From positions 1 through 64,000 of the forward strand of contig VANL01000037.1 in assembly GCA_006352455.1 (NCBI GenBank): DNA of 64,000 nt. Direction: 5' to 3'. Both the position numbers and the translations under genes were made by a program. This DNA comes from Brachionus sp. 'Tiscar'. Taxonomy: Eukaryota; Rotifera; Eurotatoria; Ploima; Brachionidae. The notes under the pieces were generated by a model that did not search any database, was not told where the DNA came from, and was given only the letters and a program-made list of their open reading frames with translations. Positions 20,848 through 32,787 of the stretch are shown here, in pieces; the stretch's first letter is position 1, and each line of letters begins with the position of its first letter.

Positions 20848-21555
20848 ATGTCAAAAAAAAAATCAACTAGAAATTCCCCCTTAATGATCGATTCGGCTCA
20901 GCAAACAGATTTAAGAATAACAGAAAATGGAAATATAGTTAAAAGCAATCAAAAGTTATACACTTTTTATGATTATCGTGATAAAATGAGAAAAAATGCT
21001 GAAACATCAACTTCTTTCTATAAGCCAAAAACGAACAAAAAATCGTTTAAAGTCAAATTTGAAGATGAAAATTCATCGGAAAATGAACCAAATGAAGATT
21101 ATAGCGAGGTTATATTTTGATTATATTTTTGAGCTATATAATTTTCTAATTTCTAGTACCAGAGCAGTAAAATGAATAGAAAAAAAAGCCAATCAATGAA
21201 AAAAGATTTTAAATATTACAGAAAAAATTCTTCTGAAAAAAGCGAGGATGAACATGAATATCATATTCAAAAAGGAAAAAAAATAATATATTTAAGAGAA
21301 TCCCCGGAGCAAAAAGAAGAAACTAAAATTGTTTATGTGAGAAATACAGCGCCTGAAGTTGTGGTTCCAAGTTCCTCCGAAAAGTATATTTACCAACCGA
21401 GTATTGCACCAATGATGATAGCGTCAACTCCTAATGTTTTGGCTAAGACACCGTCGCTTGTCCAACTAGCTCCCATGAAACAACCAATTCAAACTTTACG
21501 GTTTCAATCACCACTTAAATACAACCCCATCAGAAGGAACAGCTTTTTTAAATAG
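20848..21555 (+). CDS. Unrecognised polar protein with KLYTFYDY motif (family member 1)
   Basis: Two exons join in phase 0: 20848-21108 and 21157-21555, giving 219 residues. The 48-nt intron has GTTATA and TTTCTAG ends. There is no signal peptide or membrane segment. The protein is charged and probably disordered. It carries KLYTFYDYRDKMRK near residue 40, and then a repeated-looking (K)IIYLRESPEQ/KIVYVRN element followed by YIYQPS and a Pro/Leu/Gln-rich end. The KLYTFYDY octapeptide recurs in the gene at 22261, and the IIYxxxxP element resembles the EKVIYVDEPP repeats at 25772-26392. This suggests a local family. Function unknown. Confidence 0.6.
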
Positions 21556-22260
21556 AAATTTTTATTTATTGTTTAGATGTCTTAAGGTGTTAATTTAAAA
21601 TTCGTTTTCTAAATAAAATTATTATAAAGAATTTTTAAAAATAATTTTTTCTTTAAGTTTCAAAGCAATAAGTGTGTGGATCATGCGATTCTAATAAAGG
21701 TTTGTAAATCTTACCAAAAACAAACTAAATAATGATTACTTAAAAATCTAAAAAATATTTTCAAACATTTAAAACTTGGTTGCGTCAACACTTTAGTTTT
21801 TATTTCGAAATTTATAGGAAAATTTATATCAATTTAAAGCTTCAATTAGTTACCTATGAGCACAAAAATTTTCAAATTATGCTTTTTATAAAAAGAGATT
21901 GCTTGGATCAGATTAAGATTATTCTAAATTTATAAAGTATCGTTATTATACGATGATAGACTTTTTTTATTAAAGTTAATTTCTAATTATGGACCTGAGA
22001 GTTATGTAATCTGATTTTTTTGATGGTGATTTTGGTGTTTTATTAAGTGTTATTTTATTTTATCGCATAAAATAAATTACGCTTTTTTTAAATTATTTAA
22101 TGTTGGTATAGTTTCAAAAAATTATTGTTTTTTTTCGCAAATATTTTATAAACTTTTAATACTTTTTAAATTTTTTTTCAAAAATAGATTGAATTGCTTT
22201 TCTAAGAGAAACTCTTCAAGATAAACTTGGGGCCTTCAGAGAACAAAATTAGCTTAATTA

Positions 22261-22809
22261 ATGTCTTTTAATAGCTCAAGTATCAATCATAATTTACCTT
22301 TGAAAATAAACAGAAATTTTAGCTCGAATTTGCATTTAAATGAAAATGGTTCTGTTAACAACCATGGAGTAAACAACGGCAACGAGATATTTAATCGAGC
22401 TCACGTAAATGAAGGTTTCGATTGGAGTGAGCAGAACGACGATGAATACTCTATTGAGACGAGAGACGCCGAGTCTATTCACAGCACTAATAATATTTCA
22501 AACCAAACAAATAAAACAAAGCCCAAATTATACACTTTTTATGATTATATGAAAAATAAAAAACAGCCAGAAAATTCCAAAAACGAAATTAGAAGCAGAA
22601 ATATAAAAAAAAATTTTGTTCAGCAAAGTAAAGTTAAACCAAGCTCGGAGCAAGTTTTTGATTTTACAGGCCAATTTAAAAAGCCATATTCATCATCACC
22701 AATTAATAGACGAAATAATCTCGATTTGACACCTGAACCAACAACAATGCCTATATCAAGCGGCTTTGGCGGATATACTAACACTACTACTCGGCGAAAA
22801 CCGGCTAAA
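22261..22809 (+). CDS. Unrecognised polar protein with KLYTFYDY motif (family member 2, first exon)
   Basis: The ATG at 22261 opens a 183-codon exon to a GTACTA donor at 22810; reading on only adds a hydrophobic intron-derived tail before a stop at 22851. Asn/Ser-rich N-terminus, an acidic patch (WSEQNDDEYSIETRDAES), then PKLYTFYDYMKNKK, the same motif as in the 20848 gene. The exon ends in phase 0. Two downstream exons (25574-25636 and 25772-26392) are also phase 0 and encode the family's IIYV-type repeats. The gene may therefore run through a 2.7 kb intron into them. The alternative is that they form their own gene from 25352. Confidence 0.55.
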
Positions 22810-22851
22810 GTACTAAAATTTTTTATTTATTTTCTGTTTAGTTATCTTTAA

Positions 22852-25351
22852 TCTTACTTTTGACTTAATTTCTTACAAATTCTTTTCAAATTAAGGAATT
22901 TTTAAATCAACAAGTCTTGGAAACCAGTCATTTAATTATTTGGCGTTTCTCAAAATATTCTTTCATATGCTCCTTCTGAAAGATAGTGGCCATTAAATAA
23001 AGTTATTCATATTAATTTAAAGCTAATTTCGAAATTATGGAATTAAAAAATTAATTGTAACATGTTATTTGAGAAGTCTTAGAATTATTTTAGAAGTTTG
23101 TTAGCTTTAATTAATCAAAATAAGCTTTTTTATTAAATGTGATTGTGTGATTTTTTTAACAAAAATGCAATTAATTTATTTTCATTTAGAAGAAAAAATA
23201 ATTTTTAAGGGTTTAAATCAAAATATACAGAACAGAAATTTTCAAAATATTTTTTTTAATTTAGTTTTTGAAAAAAATATTCAATTTTATTTAATTTATT
23301 AATTATAAATTTTATAGTAGTATAAATAATCAAATTTAATATCTCAAATAATAAGCAGAAAATTTTAGAAATAAAAATTGTATTTAAAAAAAAAAACTTG
23401 TCAAAGCGAGATTTTCAATCAAATTTTATTTTAAAATTTGATTAAAAAATTTTAAATGTGAATTAGTTTTCAATTAACTCATTATAAATTACAACTTTTT
23501 ACAAAAATTTAAAAATAATGCATGGAAATGTTTGCAAAAATAGCTAAATCGGTTATGAAATTTAACTGCTTGTTTAAAATAATCAAATTCCAAAAATCAT
23601 TATAACTTTTTTAAAAATTTCCTTAAAACATTTTGAAAAAAAAATTTTCATGGAATGAAAGGATTAGTTTTTTGTTTCTTGTCATAAATTTCTATTGAAA
23701 TTGTTCCTTAAAATCTAAAATTTAATGTTCATAATTTTTAAACTAACATTTACATTTTAAGAAATATTTTCATTAATATCTTTATTTTTTGAGCAAGATT
23801 AATCATTTAATTTAAATTATTTAGAGATTAGATATGATTAAGTTATAAAACAGTTAATTTATAAACAAAGTGAGATTTTTGGGCGTTTTATGCTACATCT
23901 TTTATTTTTTTTAGTTAAATATTTATTTTTTTTTTATTTTATTTAATTAAATAATTTGAGGGAGACCCTCAGGCTGTGTAGAATGGATCTAGTCCTTCTT
24001 TTCAGCCTAACGATAAAATTTTAAATGAGATAATTATAAATTTAGGTTTTCTGAGTAAAATTGAAAAAAAAAAAAAAAAATTCAAATAAGTTAGTTACTG
24101 GGTAAAATTAATACAAAATCTGCAAAAGTAGAATAAAAAAATTAGAAAATTGCATCGAATTATTTCTAAAAGCTGTTAAGCTGCTAGTTAAATAAATTTT
24201 AATCATTATTGAAAATTTTTTTCAAATCAAAAACCTAAAATTAAAAAATATTTAAACTATTTAATTTTTGTTGCAAAATATGCTTTTTTTAAATGGATAG
24301 AAACTAACAAGAAAGATAATAAAAAGGATCGAAAAAACCCATTCGGTTTTAGAGTGTTAACAATTTTTATGAAAAGTTTCTGGAAAGTTAAAGAAAGTTT
24401 AAGCTGTTTAATAAAAAATGACTAGGCAGTGTTTAAGAGCGGATTTTAAACTGCGTATAGTCGGCAAAAGAATATTAAGAAGAAATCTTTTAAACTAGAA
24501 TTAGTACCTATTTAATCTAAAATATGAAGTAAATTTGAATCTAAATTCAAAGTTAAAATACATTGACCGAAGGATTAATAATTTGTGCGATTTGCATTTG
24601 AATCCGGGTTAAAAAAAAAAGCTTCATGGTTAGAAAAATTTCTTAAATTTTTGAAAAAAATCTGCATTTATTTAAAAATTTTATTCCCCCAAATTAAATA
24701 GTTTTATGCCAAAAAAATTGAAAATAAGAAATTGAGTTAATCCAAATATTTAATTTATTATTCTTTGAAAATTGCCATAGCTTAAGTCAATATATTTTCA
24801 AATAGAAAAATTTTACATTTTTATATTTTTTAATTTTGTCATTCAGAAAAATAATTCAGAAAAAAATTATTATTTTTATGACAATTTTTTTTAACATTCT
24901 GAAATATTGCACAAAATACTATAAATATGAGAATTTAAAATTATTTTCATCTTGCCAAAAACTGTAAACAAAAATTAATTCAGAGTATTTTGTTCTTAAA
25001 AAAAAACATAATTTTATGTGTTTTTTTTTAAAGATTAATTTTTTGTTTAAAAAAATATAGCTTTATTTAAATAAATTAACAAAACATCACATTCCAATTA
25101 AAATAAAATGATTCTTTCTTCATAGGTTTTTAGATTTAATTTTGTTTTTTAAACTAGTTTTTTTATTTTTTAGTAAAATTTACACTGAATTTTTACATAT
25201 AAACTTTTTAGAATTTTTAAAGAAAAAAAAGCTCTATTTATTGTTTAAATTTAAAATTTTCCTTCTAAGTAATTTTTGTGACAAATAAAGAGATAAACTT
25301 GTTTAATTAGTTTTTACATGCTTGAAACATCATAAATTTAATAATTTAAAA
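22852..25351. other. AT-rich intron or intergenic stretch
   Basis: Extremely AT-rich with long A and T runs. Apart from the LINE/SINE-like tail at 23941-24020, I see no exon, inverted repeat or RNA gene. Confidence 0.4.
23941..24020 (-). repeat. Retroposon 3' end with AAAT-type tail, copy A
   Basis: Aligns at about three quarters identity with 45921-46020: shared blocks ATTTAATTAAATA, AGAATGGATC and GTCCTTCTT. Read on the minus strand, the conserved block leads into a tail of AAAT/AAAATAAA units, as at the 3' end of a non-LTR retroposon. No coding part attached here. Confidence 0.55.
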
Positions 25352-26392
25352 ATGCATCTTGATAATTATGCTGCCATGAAACGTTTCTTGCTAAAGATTC
25401 ACGAAACCAAACAAGTATAATTAAATTTAAGAAATTTTTATAAAACAATGTCTTTTGTCGTCTTTTTTAAAATTATTAACAAAAATCGCTTTTTTCGTTT
25501 CATTTTAAATTGGACAAGTTCTTGCTAAAGTCTTAAAAATTAGCTACCGAGCTTAGGTTTTCAAAATCAAAAGCATATTCCGAAACAACGGAAAAAAATC
25601 ATGAGGGAATACGACGACGTTTATATTAAAATAAAGGTATAATTTCAAAAATTAAAATTTTTGAATCCCAAATTTTTCGTAAAGCACTTGGTTTTTAAAA
25701 TAAAATTCATCAAATATTTTATACTATCTTGCTTCTTTATGTATTTGAGATAAACAATTTTTTTTTTGTAGAAACCAGAGCCAAAAGTGATTGTTAGCTC
25801 ACGCAAACCGGTAAAATTACAGCCTATATACAGAGTAAATTCAGATGAGGAGTTACAGAGGACTTTAGTGGTTGATCAAGAGCCTGAAGAATTTGTTCAA
25901 GTAGTTCACAGACCTAGAGCAAAACCTAAAGAAAAGATAATCTATGTTGACGATCAACCAAAACCAAGGGAAAAAGTAATATACATCGACGAACCGCCAA
26001 AGCATAGAGAAAAAGTTATCTATGTAGATGAACCTCCGCAAAAAAATGTAGTGTATATGGATAGAGGTCAATCGCCACAAATTATTTATCAGAAGCAACC
26101 AGGTAATCAAGTAGTTTACGCTCAGCCTCCACATCAACAACAATATGTCTATCAACAGCCACAGATTGTATATGCCAACCAGCCACAGACCTATGAACAG
26201 CCACAAGTTCAATATATAGTTCAACCTGAAACTCAATATTTACCCCAGACTCAATATATAACACAACCACAGTATTTAGCACAACCTCAATATATCCAAC
26301 AACCAGTTAATTACTTAGATTCTCAAAACGTTGTCTATGTAACAGATCCAAATTTGCAAAATATACCGGCTAACAACATTGTTTACAGATAA
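25352..26392 (+). CDS. Unrecognised Tyr/Gln/Pro-rich protein with EKVIYVDEPP repeats
   Basis: Exons 25352-25414, 25574-25636 and 25772-26392 join in phase 0 to give 248 residues. The first 42 residues are basic and helical (MHLDNYAAMKRFLLKIHETK). They are followed by IPKQRKKIMREYDDVYIKIK. The main exon has three tandem units of the type KPREKVIYIDEPP. A Gln/Tyr/Pro-rich region follows with QYVYQQPQIVYANQP and QYxxQPQYxxQP units. No signal peptide or membrane segment, and no known domain. The exon starting with ATG at 25352 may be the true start; alternatively exons 2-3 are the 3' part of the 22261 gene. Repeats suggest a structural or scaffold role, which is speculation. Confidence 0.6.
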
Positions 26393-27180
26393 AAAAGAAA
26401 TTCATGACTTAATGAAAATTTCTGTAAAAATGACAATAAATTATTTATACTTTGTTTAATTTTAGAAGAATTTTATCAACTTAAGTCTTCTATTTTGGAA
26501 TAAAAATTAATAAAAAAAGAAATTAGTAAAATTATTAAACTTGGTTCAATTAAAAAATTACTTGAAATAATTTAAAAGAATTCTAATCTATTAAATCAAG
26601 AAAATAAATATATGTTTTAAAATGATACTCAAAAAAAAAAGTTAGGCCTGAGATATTTAAAAATTTTTACGATTGTTTGACAATAAATAGACGAAAAACA
26701 ATTGGAATTCCATTGAATTTGTCGAAGTATTACATCCCCAATCTCTTAATTGCTATGAGCTATGATTATATTGCTATTGCTTCTTATGACTTACATTCTA
26801 TCTTCCAAAATACATAACTTTACATTTTAAAGAACACAAAACCATGCCCTATATCCATAACTATCCATTCACAATCGCATCTAAATTTTTCTCTTATTCA
26901 ATTTTTCATGATTGATTTAAAAAAAGCCAAGATAGTCGAATAATAAATTTTTTAATAAAATATTTAATCCATGAATTTTTAGATAATTGTTCAAAATAGA
27001 AAAATTTATTTCCATTTTGTTTGCGCAAAAGTGTCCCTCTAAGAGCCTTTTTTTTGTATCGAACCAGATAGATTTTCTTTGAAATTAATTGTTTCCTAGC
27101 AGGTCATAGTTAGATGTAAATAATATTTTTTTTATAGTTTTAAGTTTGTCGATAAATTCATTATGTTATGGCTTCTTTTA

Positions 27181-27207
27181 AGCAGAAGGTCGAAGGTTCG
27201 ATCCGCG
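27181..27207 (+). repeat. tRNA-like box B fragment
   Basis: Contains GCAGAAGGTCGAAGGTTCGA, which repeats the box-B part of the minus-strand tRNA-like element at the window start (there GCAGAGGGTCGAAGGTTCGA). No box A is visible upstream, so it is a truncated or decayed copy. Confidence 0.45.
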
Positions 27208-27658
27208 CATGAAGAAAAAAGAATCTTGTGAATGTCTCTGAAGTACGTAACGCATTTTTTAAACACCATTCTTTTAATAGAGGACAAGTTTCGACTGAAA
27301 ATTACTTAATCAACAAAACTAAAATCACTAAGTCTTCTTATCTTTATTTTTTTTAGTGGAAATTTCCCTTAAATTTTTTAAAAAGATATAAATTAAATGC
27401 ATAATTTTAAAACTTGATAATTCTTACAGTTTATTCACTTTGACAATTATAAAATAGTGTTTTTCGACAGGTAAAAAACAGAACTTCAGGAAATATATTG
27501 AGAATACAATATCTTTTATTCTATTATTTTAATATAACATAAAATGATTAATTCAATTTTTTGCATAAAATATTAGATCAAATGAAGACTAAATAACTTT
27601 GATTTTACTTTTTTTTAAATTAAATTTTTTACAAAAATTAATTTTTAATTCTTTAGAA

Positions 27659-27862
27659 ATGCAGGCCTCAGCTTATCCGATTGCGAAGTTGAAATTTTTT
27701 CAATCTAATAATCAATCTAGCAATCAACTTACCCATGACTTAAATTCTTGTGTCAAAGCAAAAAACAAAAAATCAAATTTTAGTGCAAATTTTGGGAATT
27801 TTGAGAAAATTTCAAAAAAACTAGCAACAAGATTCTGCAAAGATTGTTCCGGCAAACAATAA
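27659..27862 (+). CDS. Candidate small ORF or terminal exon
   Basis: An ATG at 27659, directly after a possible acceptor (TTCTTTAG), opens 67 codons with balanced composition, including ASAYPIAKLKFFQSNNQSSN and ending LATRFCKDCSGKQ. No homology recognised and no upstream exon seen. It may be a spliced terminal exon or chance. Confidence 0.28.
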   Translation: MQASAYPIAKLKFFQSNNQSSNQLTHDLNSCVKAKNKKSNFSANFGNFEKISKKLATRFCKDCSGKQ

Positions 27863-29911
27863 TATTATTCCTTTAACTGAAAAATTAAAGCATTATATTG
27901 CAATTTTTTGTACAAACTTTAAACTAATTAATAAATTATATTAAACTTTATTCAAACTTTAAGTGTTTCAAAAACTTTTAAGACCAGAATTGAAATATTT
28001 CATGAAATCTATTCAAGAATTTTTCTTTAAAAAAAACAATCTTTTTTTAAAATTTTTAAATCATATAAAATTTTTTTTTATCTAGAATATTTTTGAATAT
28101 TTAAAAATGTCAAACGAAAATCAAATCTAAAAATTATCTTTATATAATAAAAAAATTTAAAATTTTGATAATATTAAAAAAATCCCTTTTAAAATGAGAT
28201 AAAATTCTGAACACATATTTGAAAAAAATTTTCATTGCTTTATTTTTCAGATTGTATAGCTAGGAGAAAATAAATTTTTTAAGGACATTTGATAAAAACA
28301 TAATTGACTTAGACTATTGAAAAACGACATTATTAAATTAATGCTGTAAAAATTAAATTGGAAAAATGAGCGTCTTATTAAAAAGCAAATAAAATGAAAA
28401 TAAAATTTTAAAATTTAAAAAATTCAAATCAAAATATTTTCAAAAGTGTGACCAAGGCTTTCAAAAAAAAGCCGCTCTTTGTTTATCAAATGAGTTTATG
28501 ATTGTGAAACTGCGTCATCAACAAAGTCAAGATCTAGTAATTATTTTTTATTTAGGATAAATTTTTTCTATTTCTTAAATAATTAATTAGCCTTATATTC
28601 TATTTGCTAGGTCAAAAAAATAGTGGTTCATCAAATTTGTGTAGAAAGCTGAACTTTCGACTAACATAATATAAAAAGATGGCATTGTGAATTTTGGAAC
28701 AAAAAAACAAGAACAAAAATTTTAAGTTGTAATAACTTTTTTTCCTTTGGTCTAAAACTGATTCTACAAAATGTATCATTTGATACATAACATGTATCAC
28801 CTAAAATTTAATCTGTGCAAAATCTCTGCAATTAAATTTTAATGATTCTTTAATGCATATACTATTTTGCAGATTTGCATAGTTTTTGCAGCGATCAAAT
28901 ATCGGTGATACATGCTATGTATCACATGATACATTTTGTAGAACCAGTTTTAGATCAAAGGAAAAAAAATTATTACATTTAAAAATTTTTGTATTTGTTT
29001 TTTGTTCCAAAATTCACAAAGCCTAAAAAGATATAAAAATTTTAATAAATTTTAGCTAATTAATCTCTTCACTAGATTTTATTGGAAACATAGTTTTAAA
29101 TTTTTTTTTGGTATCGTTAATATTTCTAATTTTGATTTAAATATTAGTTAAAATTTTCATAGATGAAAGATCATATTGAAGTAGACCACAACTGTTGAAA
29201 TTTTAAATATTGAAGCCAAAGAAAAAATAATAAAATAAACTATTTAACACAATAGTTACTAAAACAATACTCTTTAAAAAAATTTGTTTTTATCTTTAGC
29301 AAGCTTTTATTTTTCAAAACAAAAGAACAAATATTTTACCAACCGATGAAATTTTATAGCAATTGTAACTATTTGGTTAAATAGTTTATTCTTTTAATTA
29401 GTAATAAACACAGATTAAATTATCATTGATTAACATTTTTTAAAATCTTTGTTTTAAATGCTCTAATGATTCTTTGAATGCAAATACAAATTTTTCATCA
29501 AAAAAATTAAAAAGTTAGTTTTTATTTTTCGATCATCATCTCTTAAGAATCAATACAACCACTAAAAATTAAAAAATAATTTTAGAAAAAATAATTAGTA
29601 TTTTTAATTACTGTCCTGTATGTCAATTTAACTTGAATCAGTTATTAAAAAATTATAATAGATTCTAATTTTAACAATTAGAATAAATGAATTAAAAAAA
29701 TAAACTATCTGACTAAAAAAAATATAATTAAGATATTAATGATCAATATCTTAATCTTAGAAAAAAAGATTCTTTAAACTTTTTTTGACTTAGGGATTTT
29801 TGTCCATTAATTAACTAGAGATAGTATTTTTCGTATCTTAATTGAAGCATTGAATTTTTTGGTAAAAAATTAATCAATAAAAAGATTAAAAATAAATAAA
29901 GCTAATTATTA
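27863..29911. other. Intergenic region with a Mutator-like element
   Basis: Apart from the inverted-repeat element at 28681-29023, the stretch is AT-rich without recognisable exons or RNA genes. Confidence 0.4.
28681..29023. mobile_element. Mutator-like MITE with about 120-bp inverted repeats
   Basis: A 343-bp element. Left end GGCATTGTGAATTTTGGAAC, right end the reverse complement of GGCTTTGTGAATTTTGGAAC. The arms (28681-28801 and 28904-29023) stay similar throughout, including GATACATTTTGTAGAA-type blocks. It is flanked by a perfect 9-bp duplication TAAAAAGAT (28672-28680 and 29024-29032). Long inverted repeats plus a 9-bp duplication are typical of Mutator/MULE-type non-autonomous elements. 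No ORF of its own. Confidence 0.82.
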
Positions 29912-30916
29912 TTAACAAAATGGCCAAGATTTAGTTGTATCTAAAAAATATTGTCCATTCTGATAAAATTTGTGAGCCCTGTATCCCATTTTCGCACAAC
30001 CAACGAGAGTAGATGCACAAGTACTTGAATTGCATTGACCAGATTTAAAGTTATCTGAAAATTATTTCAAATATTTAATTAATCAATCAAAAAAAATAAT
30101 TTTACCATAATTTGAACAAAGAAAAGAATTATAAATACATTTCCTTATACTTTCAATATAATATAAATGAGATCTAGCGTGGCTGCAAGACAGAAAGCTA
30201 ATTACTTCACCTTTTGGTGTCACTTTTAGCTCAATTATTTCAATTTTTTCATCAATTAAAGTCATATTTGTCAATTTATTCGATTTAAATAAGCATCCCG
30301 GTTGAACTCGTCCTCCGTTTGGATAAAAGTCTAAATGACCAATTGGATCTTGTATTCCAAGAGTTGCATCAGTATGTATAATGTCCACAAATTCAGCATC
30401 AGTTTTATCCAATCTTGAATAAACAGGTTTTCCTTCAAATAGCGGTCCAGCTGGATCTAAGCCACTGATTCTTGCAATTTTTCCTATTAATCTTTTTCCA
30501 GTAAAGCCACAAACATGAGCACCTAGACTATGTCCAATGCAATGAATTTTAGATAAATCCATTTGACTTTGATGTACAAAATCAGCTATTTTTTGAGCAA
30601 CAACTCTCACATTAGTGAATGCATTATAGTAATCAGGAGCTTTGGCTCCTTCTTTCCAATTAACCATTATAACATTTAAATTTTCATGCTTAAGCAATTC
30701 ATTTTTTATATTAACTAGAGAAGAAGAGTCAGTTGAAAATCCATGAACAATTAATTTTGTTTCTTTTGAATGATCGAATCCAAAATTTTGCAAATTAGTT
30801 GACTTTACAAGAATATATTGATCCGGACGCTGTTTTGTAAACAATTCAAAAGTTGGCCAGCAATTGATAAAGAATATTAGATTTAAAAAAATAAAAAAAA
30901 TAATCATTTTTTTCAA
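29912..30916 (-). CDS. Secreted lipase of the pancreatic lipase / phospholipase A1 family
   Basis: Two exons, 30916-30106 and 30054-29912, join in frame to give 317 residues. Residues 1-19 are a signal peptide (IIFFIFLNLIFFINC). The alpha/beta-hydrolase core has the nucleophile motif GHSLGAH (Ser130), the acid in GLDPAGP (Asp154) and the histidine in CSHARS (His246), so the triad is complete. Oxyanion region KLIVHGF. The C-terminal Cys-rich part (CSNYDNFKSGQC, CAKMGYRAH) matches the family's disulphide region. There is no PLAT domain, and the length of about 300 residues resembles invertebrate phospholipase A1-type members more than vertebrate pancreatic lipase. It hydrolyses acylglycerols or phospholipids outside the cell, probably in digestion; exact substrate uncertain. 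Confidence 0.9.
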
Positions 30917-31567
30917 CTAATAATGAAGTTTAGCTGTTTTTTAAATAGAAAGCTCATCAATAGAATCCATATTATTATAAAGTTCTTAAAGTAGGAGTTA
31001 GTTTGAGAACAATTTTATCTGTTCATAGTGATATGATTTTACATATCGATCGATGACTATAAATCAAATTTTTTTTATTTGCTAGGGAGTTGATCACTTA
31101 AATTTTAAAGCATTTCTTTATACTTAAAAGTAACTATTTAGATAAAAATAATAATTTGTTTATTAAAAAATTCAAATGTTTTCTATTAATGCTAGGTGTG
31201 TCATTAAATGTGCAACGAATAAAAAAATTACAAAATTGATTATAAATTTTGATAACGATAGAAAATACTTATTTAAAGAAAAATATTAATTTTTTTTTGT
31301 TAGCATCGGCATAAGCTATCAAAATTATTTTCTTTAAAATTTAAAATAAACTTTAATAATAATAGTCAAAATTTTATTTTTAAAAAAAAATTAAATTTTT
31401 CCACCACAAAACAAACGCGAGAGTGCTCTTGGAGAAATCTTTTTCCTTTCCTAGTTTAGTAAAAATTTAAGTAAAGTTTAGTAAAAAGTCAAAACCAAAA
31501 CTAAAGCTATTTAAAACAGATTTAGATAGAATTATCAAATTAATCCAGATAAAATTTAAATTAAGAT

Positions 31568-32434
31568 TAGTGTTGGTCGGCGGATGCAGTTAGACTTATC
31601 AAACTTAATCCAAAATGACCGTCTCCGGAAGCCAGGACTTGGGACTACGACTAATTTCGGCAGTCGGCCTTTCAAAAATTAAAAAAAAATTTTAAATAAA
31701 AAAATAAAGAATTTTGAGTAATTATGAATTTTATCTTTATAATAAGAATTTTTCTCATTTTCATACAAAAACATTATTTCCCCAACTCTTTTTGATGAAA
31801 TCTTTTTCGTATGTAAATTAAGCTTTTACTATATCAAATGGTATTTACTCTCAAAAACTAAAATAACTAAAACTTTCAATTTAGAAATCAACTATAAAAT
31901 TTTTTTAATTTTATTTTTTTTTGAGAGTAAATCTCATTTTTGTGTTAGAGTAAAAGCTAAATTTAGGCTTTATATTTTTTAATATTTTTGACAAAATATT
32001 CTATATTCAGGCTTTTTTCCAGCTAATTCAATTTTAATTGTTATAAGAAAGAAACTAATTTTAAAAGAAAATATTTGATCTGGGCTTTACTCTTAAATTC
32101 ATGAACACGGAGATACGGATATCTTAAATTAATAAAGATGACTCTAAATTAGTATTTTTTTTACTAAATATTAACATCAATTTTTTTTAATTTAACAAAA
32201 ATTTGGAATGTATTTTTAAAGTATTTATCTTTTTATTTGAAAATAAATTAAAATTAATAATCTTTATAAAATTAATATTAATAGGATACAGTGCTATTTA
32301 TACCAAATTAAAAAAAGTAATTAAATTAAGTGATTTAAGTTCTTGCAAATTTAAAACCGCCAGGACTAGTCCCACACCCAGTAACACGAAAATCCGAATC
32401 TAAGCCAGGACCGCGGTAACTTGTGCAAACACTA
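31568..32434. mobile_element. hAT-like non-autonomous element with TAGTGTTGG ends (867 bp)
   Basis: Begins TAGTGTTGGTCGGCGG and ends CAAACACTA. It is flanked by 8-bp direct repeats differing at one position: ATTAAGAT (31560-31567) and ATTCAGAT (32435-32442). The ends match the element at 61842. Subterminal GC-rich blocks contain GCCAGGACT near both ends. No transposase is readable; the interior is AT-rich. Longest member of this family in the window. Confidence 0.68.
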
Positions 32435-32787
32435 ATTCAGATGCATTTTTAATTGAAATTTACAAAATTTTTCTCAAGTTTTATAAAATTTTTCATCTCT
32501 TTATCTAGTTCCAATTTAAGCAAAAACTCCAATAAGACATAGGGTATACTATATATTTAATCCAAATATCTTTAAAAAATTTAACTGATTGATAATCTTT
32601 TCAAAAAATTAATAATTCAGAACGTTAAATGCTCCAGCCAGACTAGAATCTAAAATAAGTCGTTTTAAATTAATTTTTTAATTTATTTTCCAAAAAAATT
32701 AAAATGTCAAAAATCAATATTTTTATTTTCAATAAATTAATGTGGTATTTAAATTTCATTTGAAAAAAAAAACTAAATTAAAAAAAA

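Noticed and set aside
25865..26282. Long minus-strand open frames
   Set aside because: They are antisense shadows of the repeat-rich exon at 25772-26392; the plus strand has correct splice signals and a clear repeat pattern.
32203..32403. A 66-codon plus-strand frame inside the 867-bp element, considered as transposase remnant
   Set aside because: Composition is Lys/Ile/Leu/Phe-rich as expected from random AT-rich DNA, with no transposase motif.
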